Source: Comamonadaceae bacterium (GTDB lineage: Bacteria > Pseudomonadota > Gammaproteobacteria > Burkholderiales > Burkholderiaceae_C). From it: DNA of 58,903 bases. The notes beneath the pieces are model-generated. The model did not search any database. It saw only the letters and a list, made by a program, of their open reading frames with translations, and had not been told where the DNA came from. Each line of letters opens with the position of its first letter. Position 1 is the stretch's first letter. A program made the position numbers and the translations under genes. The stretch covers positions 1 through 58,903 of the forward strand of contig CANEXF010000016.1 of assembly GCA_947443645.1 (NCBI GenBank), given 5' to 3'. This document shows, piece after piece, positions 8,518 to 17,536 of the stretch.

Positions 8518-9738
8518 TCAGGCAGCCTTGCGTTGCGGCACGACGGCCGCATGGCTTGAAAAGTGATCCATGGCGGCTTGCACGCCAGAGCCTGCGAGCT
8601 TGACACCCGCCAGCTTCAGGCCCATCTCGCAACCCGACAGCGCGGCCATCAGGGTGAGGTCATTGCAATCGCCCAGGTGGCCGATGCGGAACATCTTGCC
8701 TTTGACTTTTCCGAGCCCGGTGCCAAGCGAGCAGTCAAAACGTTCGTAAATGATCTTGCGCACGGCGTCGGCGTCTATGCCCTGCGGCATCATCACGCCG
8801 GTCAACACCGGCGAGTAAAGGCTGGCATCGGCACACTGGATTTGCAGGCCCCAGGCATTCACGGCGGCGCGCATACCCTTGGCCCAGCGCTGGTGGCGCG
8901 CAAACACGGTCTCGAGTCCGTGCTCAAGCAGCATGTCGCAGGCTTCACTCAAGGCATAGAGCAAGTTGGTGTTGGGCGTCGACGGCCAGTAGCCGGTCTT
9001 GTTCATCTCGATGATCTCGTCCCAGGCCCAAAAGGCCTTAGGCAAAGTGGCTTTTTTGCTCGCCTCAAGCGCTTTGGCGGACACGGCATTGAAGCTGATG
9101 CCTGGCGGCAGCATCAGGCCTTTTTGCGAGCCACTGATGCTCACATCCACACCCCATTCGTCGTGCCGGTAGTCGGCAGAGGCGAGGCCGGAAATCGTGT
9201 CCACAAGCAGCAAGGCCGGGTGTTTGGCCGCGTCAATGGCTTTGCGCACCGCCGCGATGTCGCTGGTCACACCGGTCGAGGTCTCGTTGTGCACCACGCA
9301 CACCGCGCGTATGGTGTGCCCGGTATCGGCCTTGAGGCGCGCTTCAATCAAGCTGGCCTGAACGCCGTGCCGCCAGACCTCGGCGCCAGGGTGGCTGATG
9401 ACCTCGGTTTTGAGCCCCAGGCGGGTTGCGAGCTTTTGCCACAGAAAGGCGAAATGGCCGGTTTCATACATCAGCACGTGGTCGCCAGCGCTCAGCGTGT
9501 TGACCAGCGCAGCCTCCCACGCGCCGGTGCCCGAGGCTGGGTAAATGATGACAGGCTGTTTGGTCTGGAATATCTTCTTCATGTCGGCCAGGACCTTCAA
9601 GCCCAAGGCCGCGAACTCGGGGCCGCGGTGGTCAATCGTCGGGTAACTCATGGCCCTTAAAACGCGGTCAGGCACCGGTGATGGCCCGGGGATTTGCAGA
9701 AAATGGCGCCCCGTGGGGTGAAAGTCGAGCCTCAACAT
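8518..9738 (-). CDS. Serine/alanine-glyoxylate aminotransferase (class V)
   Basis: A 406-residue PLP enzyme of the class V group that transfers the amino group of serine or alanine to glyoxylate, giving glycine. 'FLQIPGPSPVPDRVLRAM' at the N-terminus, 'YPASGTGAWEAAL', 'VHNETSTGV', 'VDTISGLAS' and the PLP-lysine region SGSQKGLMLPPG are diagnostic. The start at 9738 has a good AAGGAG site; the same frame open further upstream crosses the divergent regulator and is not coding. It is transcribed divergently from the GntR regulator, with two copies of a putative operator between, and is followed by a Bug receptor gene. Confidence 0.92.
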   Translation of the reverse strand: MLRLDFHPTGRHFLQIPGPSPVPDRVLRAMSYPTIDHRGPEFAALGLKVLADMKKIFQTKQPVIIYPASGTGAWEAALVNTLSAGDHVLMYETGHFAFLWQKLATRLGLKTEVISHPGAEVWRHGVQASLIEARLKADTGHTIRAVCVVHNETSTGVTSDIAAVRKAIDAAKHPALLLVDTISGLASADYRHDEWGVDVSISGSQKGLMLPPGISFNAVSAKALEASKKATLPKAFWAWDEIIEMNKTGYWPSTPNTNLLYALSEACDMLLEHGLETVFARHQRWAKGMRAAVNAWGLQIQCADASLYSPVLTGVMMPQGIDADAVRKIIYERFDCSLGTGLGKVKGKMFRIGHLGDCNDLTLMAALSGCEMGLKLAGVKLAGSGVQAAMDHFSSHAAVVPQRKAA

Positions 9739-9766
9739 GACGGCGTTCTCCTTGGATAAAACGTCA

Positions 9767-9784
9767 TTTTTTGCATACAAAATT
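9767..9784. promoter_or_regulatory. Putative GntR operator, copy 1
   Basis: The 18-bp word TTTTTTGCATACAAAATT occurs here and again, identically, at 9843-9860. Its core TTGCATACAA is nearly palindromic and close to the TTGTATACAA type of site bound by FadR-subfamily GntR regulators. This copy is 28 bases upstream of the aminotransferase start, suited to repression of that gene. Confidence 0.6.
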
Positions 9785-9842
9785 AATTTGTCAATCCTGT
9801 TTAGGGTATTTACTCGCCTTCTTGACTGATTTGACAGTTCTA

Positions 9843-9860
9843 TTTTTTGCATACAAAATT
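9843..9860. promoter_or_regulatory. Putative GntR operator, copy 2
   Basis: Second identical copy of the 18-bp word, ending five bases before the GntR start codon, suited to autorepression. The copies are 76 bp apart, close to seven helical turns, which would allow cooperative or looped binding. Confidence 0.6.
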
Positions 9861-9865
9861 TGTGC

Positions 9866-10561
9866 ATGACAGCAGAAATTATTTCCATCCCGCGCGCGGC
9901 GCTGCATGAACAAGTCGCGCAGCGGCTGCGCCAAATGCTGGTTGAAAACCGCATCGCGCCCGGCGCCAAGCTCAATGAGCGCGAGCTCAGCGAAGTGCTC
10001 AAGGTCTCGCGTACGCCCTTGCGCGAGGCCATCAAGATGCTGGCTGCTGAAGGCCTGGTTGAACTTCTGCCCAACCGTGGCGCGATTGCGCTTGAACTGA
10101 ACGAAACCGATGTTTTAAATACCTTTGAGGTCATGGCCGGCCTGGAGGCGCAATCGGGCGAGCTGGCAGCGCTGCGCATCACCGAGTCAGAGCTCATGGA
10201 AATCCAGGCCATGCATTTTGAAATGCTGGCGGCTTACACCCGCCGTGACCTGCCCGCCTATTACCGACTCAATTCGTCAATCCACAGCGCCATCAACGCC
10301 GCCGCCAAAAACCCGGTGCTGAGCGCCACCTACCAGCAGGTCAATGCGCGCCTGCAGGCGCTGCGCTTTCGCTCCAACCAGGACGAAGAGAAGTGGCGCT
10401 CTGCCGTCAAAGAGCATTCGCAGATGATTGACGCGCTCGTGGCGCGCGACCCCGCTGCGATGCGCGATGTGCTGCAGCGCCATCTGAGCAATAAACGCGA
10501 CGTGGTCATCCAGCAACTGCGCGCAAGCCAGCCCTTAACGCCGTCAAACGCCAAAGCATGA
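9866..10561 (+). CDS. GntR family transcriptional regulator (FCD/FadR subfamily)
   Basis: A 231-residue regulator. Residues about 10-75 form the winged helix-turn-helix (LNERELSEVLKVSRTPLREAIKMLAAEGLVELLPNRG), followed by an all-helical FCD effector domain (about 90-220) with the metal-binding histidine positions 'SSIHSAIN' and 'EHSQMIDAL'. The start at 9866 (MTAEI) is preferred; a TTG two codons earlier is also open. The gene overlaps the following oxidoreductase by four bases (ATGA), so the two are translationally coupled. The likely effector is a 2-hydroxy- or 2-keto-acid, inferred from the neighbours. Confidence 0.9.
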   Translation: MTAEIISIPRAALHEQVAQRLRQMLVENRIAPGAKLNERELSEVLKVSRTPLREAIKMLAAEGLVELLPNRGAIALELNETDVLNTFEVMAGLEAQSGELAALRITESELMEIQAMHFEMLAAYTRRDLPAYYRLNSSIHSAINAAAKNPVLSATYQQVNARLQALRFRSNQDEEKWRSAVKEHSQMIDALVARDPAAMRDVLQRHLSNKRDVVIQQLRASQPLTPSNAKA

Positions 10562-13500
10562 ACGCCCCACTCCCCCTGAAGATCACACAAGCGTCCAGCG
10601 CACAGACCTATGACAGTGTGGCCCGCGCCAGCAATGAAGTCGCCGGCCGGCTGGCCGAGCGGCTGGCCCAGGAAACCCGGGGCGAGGTGCTGTTTTCAGC
10701 GGCGGACCGGGGTCGCTACGCCACCGACGCGTCGATCTACCAGGTGATGCCCACCGGCGTGTTCGTGCCAAGCAGCGGCAGCGACGTGAAAACTGCCCTC
10801 GACATTTGCCGCGACATGGCCGTTCCGATTGTTGCGCGTGGCGGCGGCACCAGCCAGTGCGGCCAGACCGTGGGCGCAGGGCTGGTGATCGACCACGCCA
10901 AACATGTGCGCAACATCCTGAACATAGACACCCAGGCGCACACCGCAGAGGTCGAGCCGGGACTGGTGCTTGACCATCTGAACGCAGCGCTGAAAAAACA
11001 CGGTTTGTGGTACCCCGTCGACGTGTCGACCAGCGCGCAAGCCACGCTGGGCGGCATGGCTGGCAACAACTCCTGCGGCAGCCGCAGCATTGCCTACGGC
11101 AACATGGTGCACAACGTGCTGGGCGCAACAGTCTGGCGCTCTGACGGCAACTTGCTCGAACTCGGGCCTTATGCCAGCGCCAGCGGCCAGGCTCTGGCCT
11201 TGGGCGACTATGTCAAGGCGCTGTCTGACGAACTCCGGCCAGAGCTTGAGGCGAGCTGGCCCAAGGTGCTGCGCCGCGTCGCCGGCTACAACCTGGACAT
11301 CTTCAACAACCAGAGCGAAAAGCCTTACACGACCGACGGCTCGGTCAATCTGGCGCACCTGCTGGTCGGCAGCGAAGGCACGCTGGGCCTGACCCAGTCG
11401 CTGAAACTGCGTCTGAGCGAATTGCCGCGCAGCAAGGTACTGGGCGTGGTGAATTTCCCGACCTTTTACAAAGCCATGGACTCGGCCCAGCACATCGTCA
11501 AATTGGGCGACGGCACACTGACTGCGGTCGAGCTGGTCGACCGCACCATGATTGAGCTGTCACTGCAAAACCCGGCTTTTGCCCCAACCGTGAGAACGGC
11601 GCTGATTGGCCAGCCCGACGCGATTTTGCTGGTGGAGTTTTCCGGCGCCTCAAAGGCCGAGCTGATTCCAAAAATCAGGCAGTTGGTGGAGCTCATGGGC
11701 GACCTGGGCCTGCCGGGCTCGGTGGTGGAAATGATTGAAGACGCGCCGCAAAAAAACCTCTGGGAAGTACGCAAGGCGGGTCTGAACATCATGATGAGCC
11801 TCAAGGGCGATGGCAAGCCGGTGAGCTTTATCGAAGATTGCGCTGTGCCGCTGGCGCATCTGGCCGAATACACCGATGCGCTCACGCAGGTGTTTCGCAA
11901 ATACGGCAGCAAAGGCACCTGGTACGCGCACGCCTCGGTCGGCACGCTGCACGTGCGGCCGATTCTGGACATGCGCCGGGAAGGCGCGGGCAAGATGCGC
12001 GCGATTGCCGAGGAAGCTTCTGCGCTGGTGCGCCACTACAAAGGCGCTTACAGCGGCGAGCACGGCGACGGCCTGTGCCGCGGCGAGTGGATTGAGTGGC
12101 AGTTCGGCCCCAAGATCACACAAGCCTTTGCGCAGATCAAGAGCTACCTCGATCCCTTGAACCTGCTCAGTCCGCAGCGCATGGTCAATCCGCCCAAGAT
12201 GGACGACACGCGGCTGATGCGCTTTCCACCGAGCTACAAAGTGATCCCGATTCAGACCGCCCTGGACTGGAGCGCCTGGAATGTGCAGAACGACCCGGTC
12301 ACCGAGCAAACCAGTGCGCCCGGCAGCGGCGGCGATCCGGCGCAAGGCCTGGCCAAAGCCGTGGAGATGTGCAACAACAACGGCCACTGCCGCAAGTTCG
12401 ACGCCGGCACCATGTGCCCAAGCTACCGCGTGACGCGAGACGAAAAGCACCTGACACGTGGTCGCGCCAACACGCTGCGGCTGGCATTGTCAGGCCAGCT
12501 CGGACAACCCTCACCCCTGCCCTCTCCCAACGGGAGAGGGAGTCATACGGACCCGCTCCCTCGCCCGCAAGCGGGAGAGGGCTGGGGTGAGGGTACGCTT
12601 GAGGCGGTGAAAGACGCGCTGGACCTGTGCGTGGGCTGCAAAGGCTGCAAGCGCGACTGCCCGACCGGTGTCGACATGGCCAAGATGAAGGTGGAGTTTT
12701 TGCACCACTACAAGGCCAGGCACGGCTACAGCCTCAAAGACAAGCTGGTCGCCTACCTGCCTGACTACGCACCCTGGGCCAGTCGTCTGGCGCCGCTGCT
12801 GAATTTGCGCGACCGCGTTCCCGGTCTGGCGGCATGGAGCGAAAAGCTGCTGGGTTTGTCCCGACAGCGCAGCTTGCCGCAATGGCAGCGCAAGACGTTC
12901 TTCAACACCATGCCCCGCACGGCGACCCGCGAGGAAGTGCTGCAGGCCACCAAGCCCGTGGTGCTGTTTGTCGACACCTTCAACGGCTACTTTGAATCCG
13001 AAAATGCATCTTCAGCATTAAAAGTGCTTCAAACGGCCGGCTACACGGTGCATATAGCTAGCAAAAAAATAGCAGATGGCAAGCAGTTGTGCTGCGGGCG
13101 CACGTTTCTGGCCAGTGGCATGGTCGATAAGGCCAAGGCCAAGGCGCGCGAATTGGTCGACGCGCTCTTGCCCTTTGCCGCCAAAGGCATTGCCATCGTC
13201 GGGCTGGAGCCCTCTTGTCTGCTCACGCTGCGCGACGAAATGCTGGTGATGGGCCTGGGCGAAGCCGCACAAACCATCAGCGTGCACGCACTGCTGCTGG
13301 AGGAGTTCCTCGCGCGCGAAGCGGCGGCCGGCAAGCTCGAGGCGCTCAAGGCCGCACTCAAGCCGAACACGCAGGCGATATTGCTGCACGGCCACTGCCA
13401 CCAAAAAGCCTTTGGCGCGGTCAGCCCCATCATGGAGGTGCTCAAGCTGATCCCAGGCGCCGAGCCTGAACTGATCGAGTCCAGCTGCTGCGGCATGGCC

Positions 13501-13698
13501 GGCAGCTTTGGCTATGAAGCCAGCCACTTCGAGGTGTCCATGCAGATGGCCGAGCTCAGCTTGCTGCCGGCGGTGCGCCAGCAGCCCGACGCGATTGTGG
13601 TCGCCGATGGCACCAGCTGCCGGCATCAGATCAGGGACGGCGCGCAGCGTGAAGCCATCCACGTCGCCGTCCTGCTGGCGCAGCAGTTGCGCACCTGA
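10558..13698 (+). CDS. FAD-linked oxidase / 4Fe-4S / CCG-domain oxidoreductase (GlcD-GlcF or YdiJ-like fusion)
   Basis: A 1046-residue fusion. Residues about 50-500 are an FAD-binding PCMH and FAD-oxidase C domain ('VARGGGTSQCGQTVG', 'GNNSCGSRSIAYGN', 'GSEGTLGL', 'GEHGDGLCRGEW'). Two 4Fe-4S motifs follow at Cys605 (CNNNGHCRKF...MCPSYR) and Cys691 (CVGCKGCKRDCP). Two CCG-type cysteine-rich segments are at 'CCGRTFLASG' and 'SSCCGMAGSFGYE'. It should oxidise a 2-hydroxyacid such as D-lactate, glycolate or D-2-hydroxyglutarate and pass electrons to the respiratory chain. About 30 residues (about 651-679) between the Fe-S motifs are encoded by an inserted GC-rich palindromic repeat; without it the length is near the 1018 residues of E. 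coli YdiJ. The substrate is undecided. Confidence 0.88.
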   Translation: MNAPLPLKITQASSAQTYDSVARASNEVAGRLAERLAQETRGEVLFSAADRGRYATDASIYQVMPTGVFVPSSGSDVKTALDICRDMAVPIVARGGGTSQCGQTVGAGLVIDHAKHVRNILNIDTQAHTAEVEPGLVLDHLNAALKKHGLWYPVDVSTSAQATLGGMAGNNSCGSRSIAYGNMVHNVLGATVWRSDGNLLELGPYASASGQALALGDYVKALSDELRPELEASWPKVLRRVAGYNLDIFNNQSEKPYTTDGSVNLAHLLVGSEGTLGLTQSLKLRLSELPRSKVLGVVNFPTFYKAMDSAQHIVKLGDGTLTAVELVDRTMIELSLQNPAFAPTVRTALIGQPDAILLVEFSGASKAELIPKIRQLVELMGDLGLPGSVVEMIEDAPQKNLWEVRKAGLNIMMSLKGDGKPVSFIEDCAVPLAHLAEYTDALTQVFRKYGSKGTWYAHASVGTLHVRPILDMRREGAGKMRAIAEEASALVRHYKGAYSGEHGDGLCRGEWIEWQFGPKITQAFAQIKSYLDPLNLLSPQRMVNPPKMDDTRLMRFPPSYKVIPIQTALDWSAWNVQNDPVTEQTSAPGSGGDPAQGLAKAVEMCNNNGHCRKFDAGTMCPSYRVTRDEKHLTRGRANTLRLALSGQLGQPSPLPSPNGRGSHTDPLPRPQAGEGWGEGTLEAVKDALDLCVGCKGCKRDCPTGVDMAKMKVEFLHHYKARHGYSLKDKLVAYLPDYAPWASRLAPLLNLRDRVPGLAAWSEKLLGLSRQRSLPQWQRKTFFNTMPRTATREEVLQATKPVVLFVDTFNGYFESENASSALKVLQTAGYTVHIASKKIADGKQLCCGRTFLASGMVDKAKAKARELVDALLPFAAKGIAIVGLEPSCLLTLRDEMLVMGLGEAAQTISVHALLLEEFLAREAAAGKLEALKAALKPNTQAILLHGHCHQKAFGAVSPIMEVLKLIPGAEPELIESSCCGMAGSFGYEASHFEVSMQMAELSLLPAVRQQPDAIVVADGTSCRHQIRDGAQREAIHVAVLLAQQLRT
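12508..12593. repeat. Compound GC-rich palindromic repeat inside the oxidoreductase gene
   Basis: Outer arms 12508-12528 and 12573-12593 are inverted repeats matching at 20 of 21 positions. Nested inside are two hairpins: CCCTCTCCC-aac-GGGAGAGGG (12520-12540) and an 11-bp stem with one mismatch at 12558-12581. It reads in frame as a Pro/Gly/Arg-rich segment (PSPLPSPNGRG and PRPQAGEGWGEG). Repeats of this CCCTCTCCC/GGGAGAGGG type are normally intergenic in proteobacteria. Confidence 0.85.
12998..13082. repeat. Possible dispersed element, copy C, within the oxidoreductase gene
   Basis: On the minus strand the end reads CTGCTATTTTTTTGCTAGCTATATGCACC, split here as CTGCTATTTTTTT and GCTAGCTATATGC, which resembles the short dispersed element of copies A, B, D and E but is more diverged. 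It encodes part of the segment from ENASSALK to ASKKIADGK just before the CCGRTFLASG motif. It could be chance; the other copies are better matches. Confidence 0.3.
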
Positions 13699-13744
13699 TC
13701 TTTCCGCGGGCCAAGCTGGGCTGCGGTGTAAATTCGAGGCGCAC

Positions 13745-14683
13745 ATGGCCAACATCCTGACCGTCACCCTGAACCCGGCGCTGGACCTGTCGACGTCCAC
13801 CGACAAAGTCATGGACACGCACAAGCTGCGTTGCACGGCAGCTGTGGTTCACCCGGGTGGCGGCGGCATCAACGTGGCGCGCGTGCTGCAGCGGCTGGGC
13901 AGCGACTGCCTGGCGCTGTATCCGGCGGGCGGCATGAACGGCCAGCGGCTGCGCCAGTTGCTGGACCAGGAGCAGGTGCGCAGCCATGGCATCGCGATCG
14001 CGGGCGAGACGCGCGAGAGCTTTCATGTCCACGAAACAGCTAGCGGTCGGGACTTTCGTTTTGTCTTGCCGGGGCCAACCCTGAGCCCAGAGGAGTCGCT
14101 GGCCTGCCTGGCCGCATTCAGCGCGCTTGCTTCGCCGCCGACCTATCTGGTGGCCAGCGGCAGCCTGCCGCCGGGTGTACCCGAAGACTTTTACGCACAG
14201 CTGGCCAGGCTGGCCCGCGCGCGCGGCAGCCTGCTGGTGCTGGACACCTCGGGCACTGCGCTGGCTGCAGCGCTGGCCCAAGGGGTATACCTGGTCAAGC
14301 CCAGCCTGAGGGAGTTGCGCGAACTGACAGGCCTGCCGCTGAGCACTGAACAGCAGCGACTCGACGCGGCGCGGCAGATCATCCGCGGCGGGCAGGCTCA
14401 GGTGGTCGCGCTGTCGCTCGGTGACGAAGGCGCTTTGCTGGTCACAGCGGACAAGGCCTTGCGGGCCGGCGCCTTACGCGTCAAGGTGGCCAGCACCATA
14501 GGCGCGGGCGACAGCTTTGTTGGCGGCCTGGTCTGGGCGCTGAGCCGCAGCGCCGATCTGGAGCAAGTATTCCGCTACGGTATGGCGTCAGCGGCAGCCG
14601 CCCTGCTCACGCCCGGAACAGCACTGTGCCAGCCTTCAGATGTGGAACGGCTTTGCAGTGAAGTGCTTGTGACGCAGGTCTGA
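13745..14683 (+). CDS. PfkB-family sugar-phosphate kinase (6-phosphofructokinase 2 / 1-phosphofructokinase type)
   Basis: A 312-residue ribokinase-fold enzyme of the fructokinase/1-phosphofructokinase subfamily. 'TLNPALDLS' at the N-terminus, 'HPGGGGINVARVLQRLG' (substrate-binding glycines), 'PGPTLSPEE', 'ASGSLPPGVPEDFYA', 'KPSLRELRELTG' and the anion-hole/catalytic-base motif STIGAGDSFVGG are visible. The length is close to E. coli PfkB (309), which together with the absence of fru PTS genes favours a PfkB-type hexose-phosphate kinase, but FruK-like activity on fructose 1-phosphate is possible. The start at 13745 is the natural N-terminus. The intergenic gap to the oxidoreductase is 46 bases. 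Confidence 0.85.
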   Translation: MANILTVTLNPALDLSTSTDKVMDTHKLRCTAAVVHPGGGGINVARVLQRLGSDCLALYPAGGMNGQRLRQLLDQEQVRSHGIAIAGETRESFHVHETASGRDFRFVLPGPTLSPEESLACLAAFSALASPPTYLVASGSLPPGVPEDFYAQLARLARARGSLLVLDTSGTALAAALAQGVYLVKPSLRELRELTGLPLSTEQQRLDAARQIIRGGQAQVVALSLGDEGALLVTADKALRAGALRVKVASTIGAGDSFVGGLVWALSRSADLEQVFRYGMASAAAALLTPGTALCQPSDVERLCSEVLVTQV

Positions 14684-14701
14684 GAGGCCGCAGCTGAATC
14701 C

Positions 14702-14764
14702 TGATTGCTACCAATTAGATAGCTGGTAGCGACCGCCAGGATTGCCTAAATGGCATTTTTTGCA
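14702..14764. repeat. Short dispersed element, copy B (intergenic)
   Basis: Runs TTGCTACCAATTAGATAGCTGGTAGCG, here given as TTGCTACCAATTAGATAGC then TGGTAGCG, followed by a spacer and a TGCC...GGCA stem with six T. GCTACCA (14707) pairs with TGGTAGC (14724). It fills the gap between the convergent kinase and lgt genes and may serve as terminator for the kinase. Confidence 0.55.
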
Positions 14765-14765
14765 A

Positions 14766-15575
14766 CTATTCAACGCGCCTTGAGGCCCACAGCCAAAGCG
14801 CAGCGCCGCCAACAATCATGGGCAGGCAAAGCCATTGGCCCATGCTCATGCCGAGCGCGAGAATGCCCAGAAAGTCGTCGGGCTCGCGGAAAAACTCGGC
14901 AATGAAACGGAACACGCCGTAGCCAAACAGGAAGGCACCAGACACTTGACCCATCTTGTGTTTTTTGCGGGCGTATAGCCAAAGCAGCACGAACAGCAAT
15001 AAGCCTTCCAGCAGAAACTGGTAGATCTGCGACGGGTGGCGCGGCAGCATGGAGCCGCTGGCGGGAAACACCATGCCCCACGGCAGATCGGGCGAGCTGA
15101 AGCGTCCCCACAACTCGCCATTGATGAAATTGCCCACACGCCCTGCTGCCAGACCGGTTGGCACACACGGCGCAATGAAATCCATCACCTGCAGCCACGG
15201 CCGCTTGCGGCTGTGCGCAAACCACCACTGCGAAACCAGCACACCCAGCATGCCGCCATGAAAGCTCATGCCGCCCTGCCACACCGCGAAGATCTCCAGC
15301 GGATGCGACAGGTAGTAGCCCGGCTTGTAGAACAGACAGTAGCCGATGCGCCCGCCCAGCACCACGCCCATCACGCCCATGAAAAGAATGTCTTCAATAT
15401 CCCGCCTCGACCACGCGCCCGCACCAGTGATGGACGCATAGGGCTGGTGCTGCAGACGCCTGGTCGCCAGGAAAAAGAACAGGCCAAAAGCAGCCAGATA
15501 GGTCAGGCCATACCAGTGGATGGCCAGAGGCCCCAGCTGAAGCGCGACAGGGTCGATTTGAGGGTGGATGAGCAT
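14766..15575 (-). CDS. lgt: Prolipoprotein diacylglyceryl transferase
   Basis: Inner-membrane enzyme that transfers diacylglyceryl from phosphatidylglycerol to the lipobox cysteine of prolipoproteins. At 269 residues with about seven membrane helices it matches the family. Signatures: '[12 protein letters not shown]' in the first helix, '[10 protein letters not shown]', the essential MSFHGGMLG, and the Lgt signature '[14 protein letters not shown]'. The start at 15575 (MLIHPQIDP) is the family N-terminus. Clients in this window include the OprM-like and MFP lipoproteins of the two RND systems. Confidence 0.96.
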   Translation of the reverse strand: MLIHPQIDPVALQLGPLAIHWYGLTYLAAFGLFFFLATRRLQHQPYASITGAGAWSRRDIEDILFMGVMGVVLGGRIGYCLFYKPGYYLSHPLEIFAVWQGGMSFHGGMLGVLVSQWWFAHSRKRPWLQVMDFIAPCVPTGLAAGRVGNFINGELWGRFSSPDLPWGMVFPASGSMLPRHPSQIYQFLLEGLLLFVLLWLYARKKHKMGQVSGAFLFGYGVFRFIAEFFREPDDFLGILALGMSMGQWLCLPMIVGGAALWLWASRRVE

Positions 15576-15679
15576 GCGGCTATTTTGCCTGCAAGTGCAG
15601 GACGGCCAGCGGGTGGACAAGGCCATGCCGGCTTCTAGCCAGCCCATACAATCAGAAAACAACCCTTACGAGACACATC

Positions 15680-17374
15680 ATGGAAACCAAAACCGTCATC
15701 CTCAATCCCCGCAGCAAGAACATCACCGAAGGCAAATCGCGCGCACCCAACCGCTCCATGTACTACGCCATGGGCTACGAGGAAAGCGATTTCAAAAAGC
15801 CCATGATTGGCGTGGCCAACGGTCACAGCACCATCACGCCGTGCAACAGCGGCCTGCAAAAACTGGCCGATGCGGCCATCGCAGCGATTGAAGAAGCCGG
15901 TGGCAATGCGCAGGTGTTCGGCACGCCGACGATTTCCGACGGCATGGCCATGGGCACCGAGGGCATGAAGTATTCACTGGTCAGCCGTGAAGTGATTTCC
16001 GATTGCATTGAAACCTGCGTGCAGGGCCAGTGGATGGACGGCGTGCTGGTCGTCGGCGGCTGTGACAAAAACATGCCGGGCGGCCTGATGGGCATGCTGC
16101 GCGCCAACGTGCCGGCCATTTATGTCTATGGCGGCACGATACTGCCCGGCCACTACAAGGGCAAGGACCTCAACATCGTCAGCGTCTTTGAAGCTGTGGG
16201 CGAAAACGCCGCCGGCCGCATGAGCGACGAAGACCTGCTACAGATCGAGCGCCGCGCCATTCCCGGCACCGGCAGCTGCGGCGGCATGTACACCGCCAAC
16301 ACCATGTCCAGCGCCTTCGAGGCCCTGGGCATTTCGCTGCCCTACTCCAGCACCATGGCCAATCCGCACGACGAGAAGCTGAACTCGGCCAAAGAGTCGG
16401 CCAAGGTGCTGATTGAAGCGGTCAAGAAAGACATCAAGCCGCGCGACATCGTGACCAAGAAGGCTATAGAAAACGCCGTGGCGGTGATCATGGCCACCGG
16501 CGGCTCGACCAACGCCGTGCTGCACTTTCTGGCGATTGCCCACGCGGCAGGCGTGGACTGGACGATTGACGATTTCGAACGTGTGCGCCAGAAAACGCCG
16601 GTGCTGTGCAACTTGAAGCCGTCCGGCGAATACCTGGCGGTTGACCTGCATCTTGCCGGCGGCATTCCGCAAGTCATGAAAATGCTGCTGGTCGCAGGCC
16701 TGCTGCACGGCGACTGCATCACGATCAGCGGCCAGACGATTGCCGAAGTGCTCAAGGACGTGCCCGATGCACCGCGTGCCGACCAGGACGTGATTCGCCC
16801 GATTGACAAGCCCATGTATGCCCAGGGCCATCTGGCCATTTTGAAAGGCAACCTCTCACCCGAAGGCTGCGTGGCCAAGATCACCGGCCTGAAAAACCCG
16901 GTCATGACCGGCCCGGCCAGAGTGTTTGACGACGAGCAGTCCGGCCTGGCCGCCATCCTGGCCGGCAAGATCAAGCCCGGCGACGTGATGGTGCTGCGCT
17001 ACCTGGGCCCCAAGGGTGGCCCCGGCATGCCTGAAATGCTGGCCCCCACTGGCGCGCTGATTGGCGCCGGTCTGGGCGAAAGCGTGGGCCTGATCACCGA
17101 CGGACGTTTTTCGGGCGGCACCTGGGGCATGGTGGTCGGCCACGTGGCACCGGAAGCGGCCGCTGGCGGCAACATCGCGTTCATCAACGAAGGCGACGCC
17201 ATCACCATAGACGCGCGCCAGCTGCTGCTACAACTGAACATCAGCGACGAAGAACTGGCCGAACGCAAGGTCGGCTGGGTCGCACCAAAGCCGCGCTACA
17301 CCCGCGGCGTGCAAGCCAAGTTCGCCTTCAATGCATCGAGCGCCAGCAAGGGTGCGGTGCTTGACGATTATTGA
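15680..17374 (+). CDS. ilvD: Dihydroxy-acid dehydratase
   Basis: Fe-S dehydratase of valine, isoleucine and leucine biosynthesis converting 2,3-dihydroxy-acids to 2-keto-acids. The 564-residue length is typical of the shorter IlvD clade. Signatures: Cys in [12 protein letters not shown], '[13 protein letters not shown]', and the C-terminal '[21 protein letters not shown]'. It diverges from lgt with about 100 bases between starts. The stop at 17374 directly abuts the lower-GC accessory segment. Confidence 0.96.
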   Translation: METKTVILNPRSKNITEGKSRAPNRSMYYAMGYEESDFKKPMIGVANGHSTITPCNSGLQKLADAAIAAIEEAGGNAQVFGTPTISDGMAMGTEGMKYSLVSREVISDCIETCVQGQWMDGVLVVGGCDKNMPGGLMGMLRANVPAIYVYGGTILPGHYKGKDLNIVSVFEAVGENAAGRMSDEDLLQIERRAIPGTGSCGGMYTANTMSSAFEALGISLPYSSTMANPHDEKLNSAKESAKVLIEAVKKDIKPRDIVTKKAIENAVAVIMATGGSTNAVLHFLAIAHAAGVDWTIDDFERVRQKTPVLCNLKPSGEYLAVDLHLAGGIPQVMKMLLVAGLLHGDCITISGQTIAEVLKDVPDAPRADQDVIRPIDKPMYAQGHLAILKGNLSPEGCVAKITGLKNPVMTGPARVFDDEQSGLAAILAGKIKPGDVMVLRYLGPKGGPGMPEMLAPTGALIGAGLGESVGLITDGRFSGGTWGMVVGHVAPEAAAGGNIAFINEGDAITIDARQLLLQLNISDEELAERKVGWVAPKPRYTRGVQAKFAFNASSASKGAVLDDY

Positions 17375-17389
17375 TCTGCCTTGGCAGCA
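17373..17389 (+). repeat. Left copy of a 17-bp near-repeat flanking the accessory cassette
   Basis: GATCTGCCTTGGCAGCA here and GATCTGCCTTCCCAGCA at 19364-19380 agree at 15 of 17 positions and bracket the two-gene low-GC cassette. The left copy begins in the last bases of ilvD. It could be an insertion footprint or chance. Confidence 0.3.
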
Positions 17390-17488
17390 GGACATCTCAA
17401 AGTTCTGAAAAAAAGCCCGTCGCAACTGATGTATGTCGGTAGCTTAGAGAGTTAACGAAATGACGCCCAAGGCGGTCTTGACTAGAAA

Positions 17489-17514
17489 CCGCAAGTCCCA
17501 ACCGGGATTTGCGG
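17489..17514 (-). terminator. Probable terminator of the accessory cassette
   Basis: An 11-bp inverted repeat (CCGCAAGTCCC / GGGATTTGCGG, one wobble) with a four-base loop, followed on the minus strand by TTTCT. It lies 23 bases past the stop at 17537. Confidence 0.5.
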
Positions 17515-17536
17515 AGTCTCATATGGTCGCAAGGAT

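Noticed and set aside
9739..10212. N-terminal extension of the aminotransferase frame.
   Set aside because: It would cover the operator region and the divergent GntR gene; the family start and a good ribosome site are at 9738.
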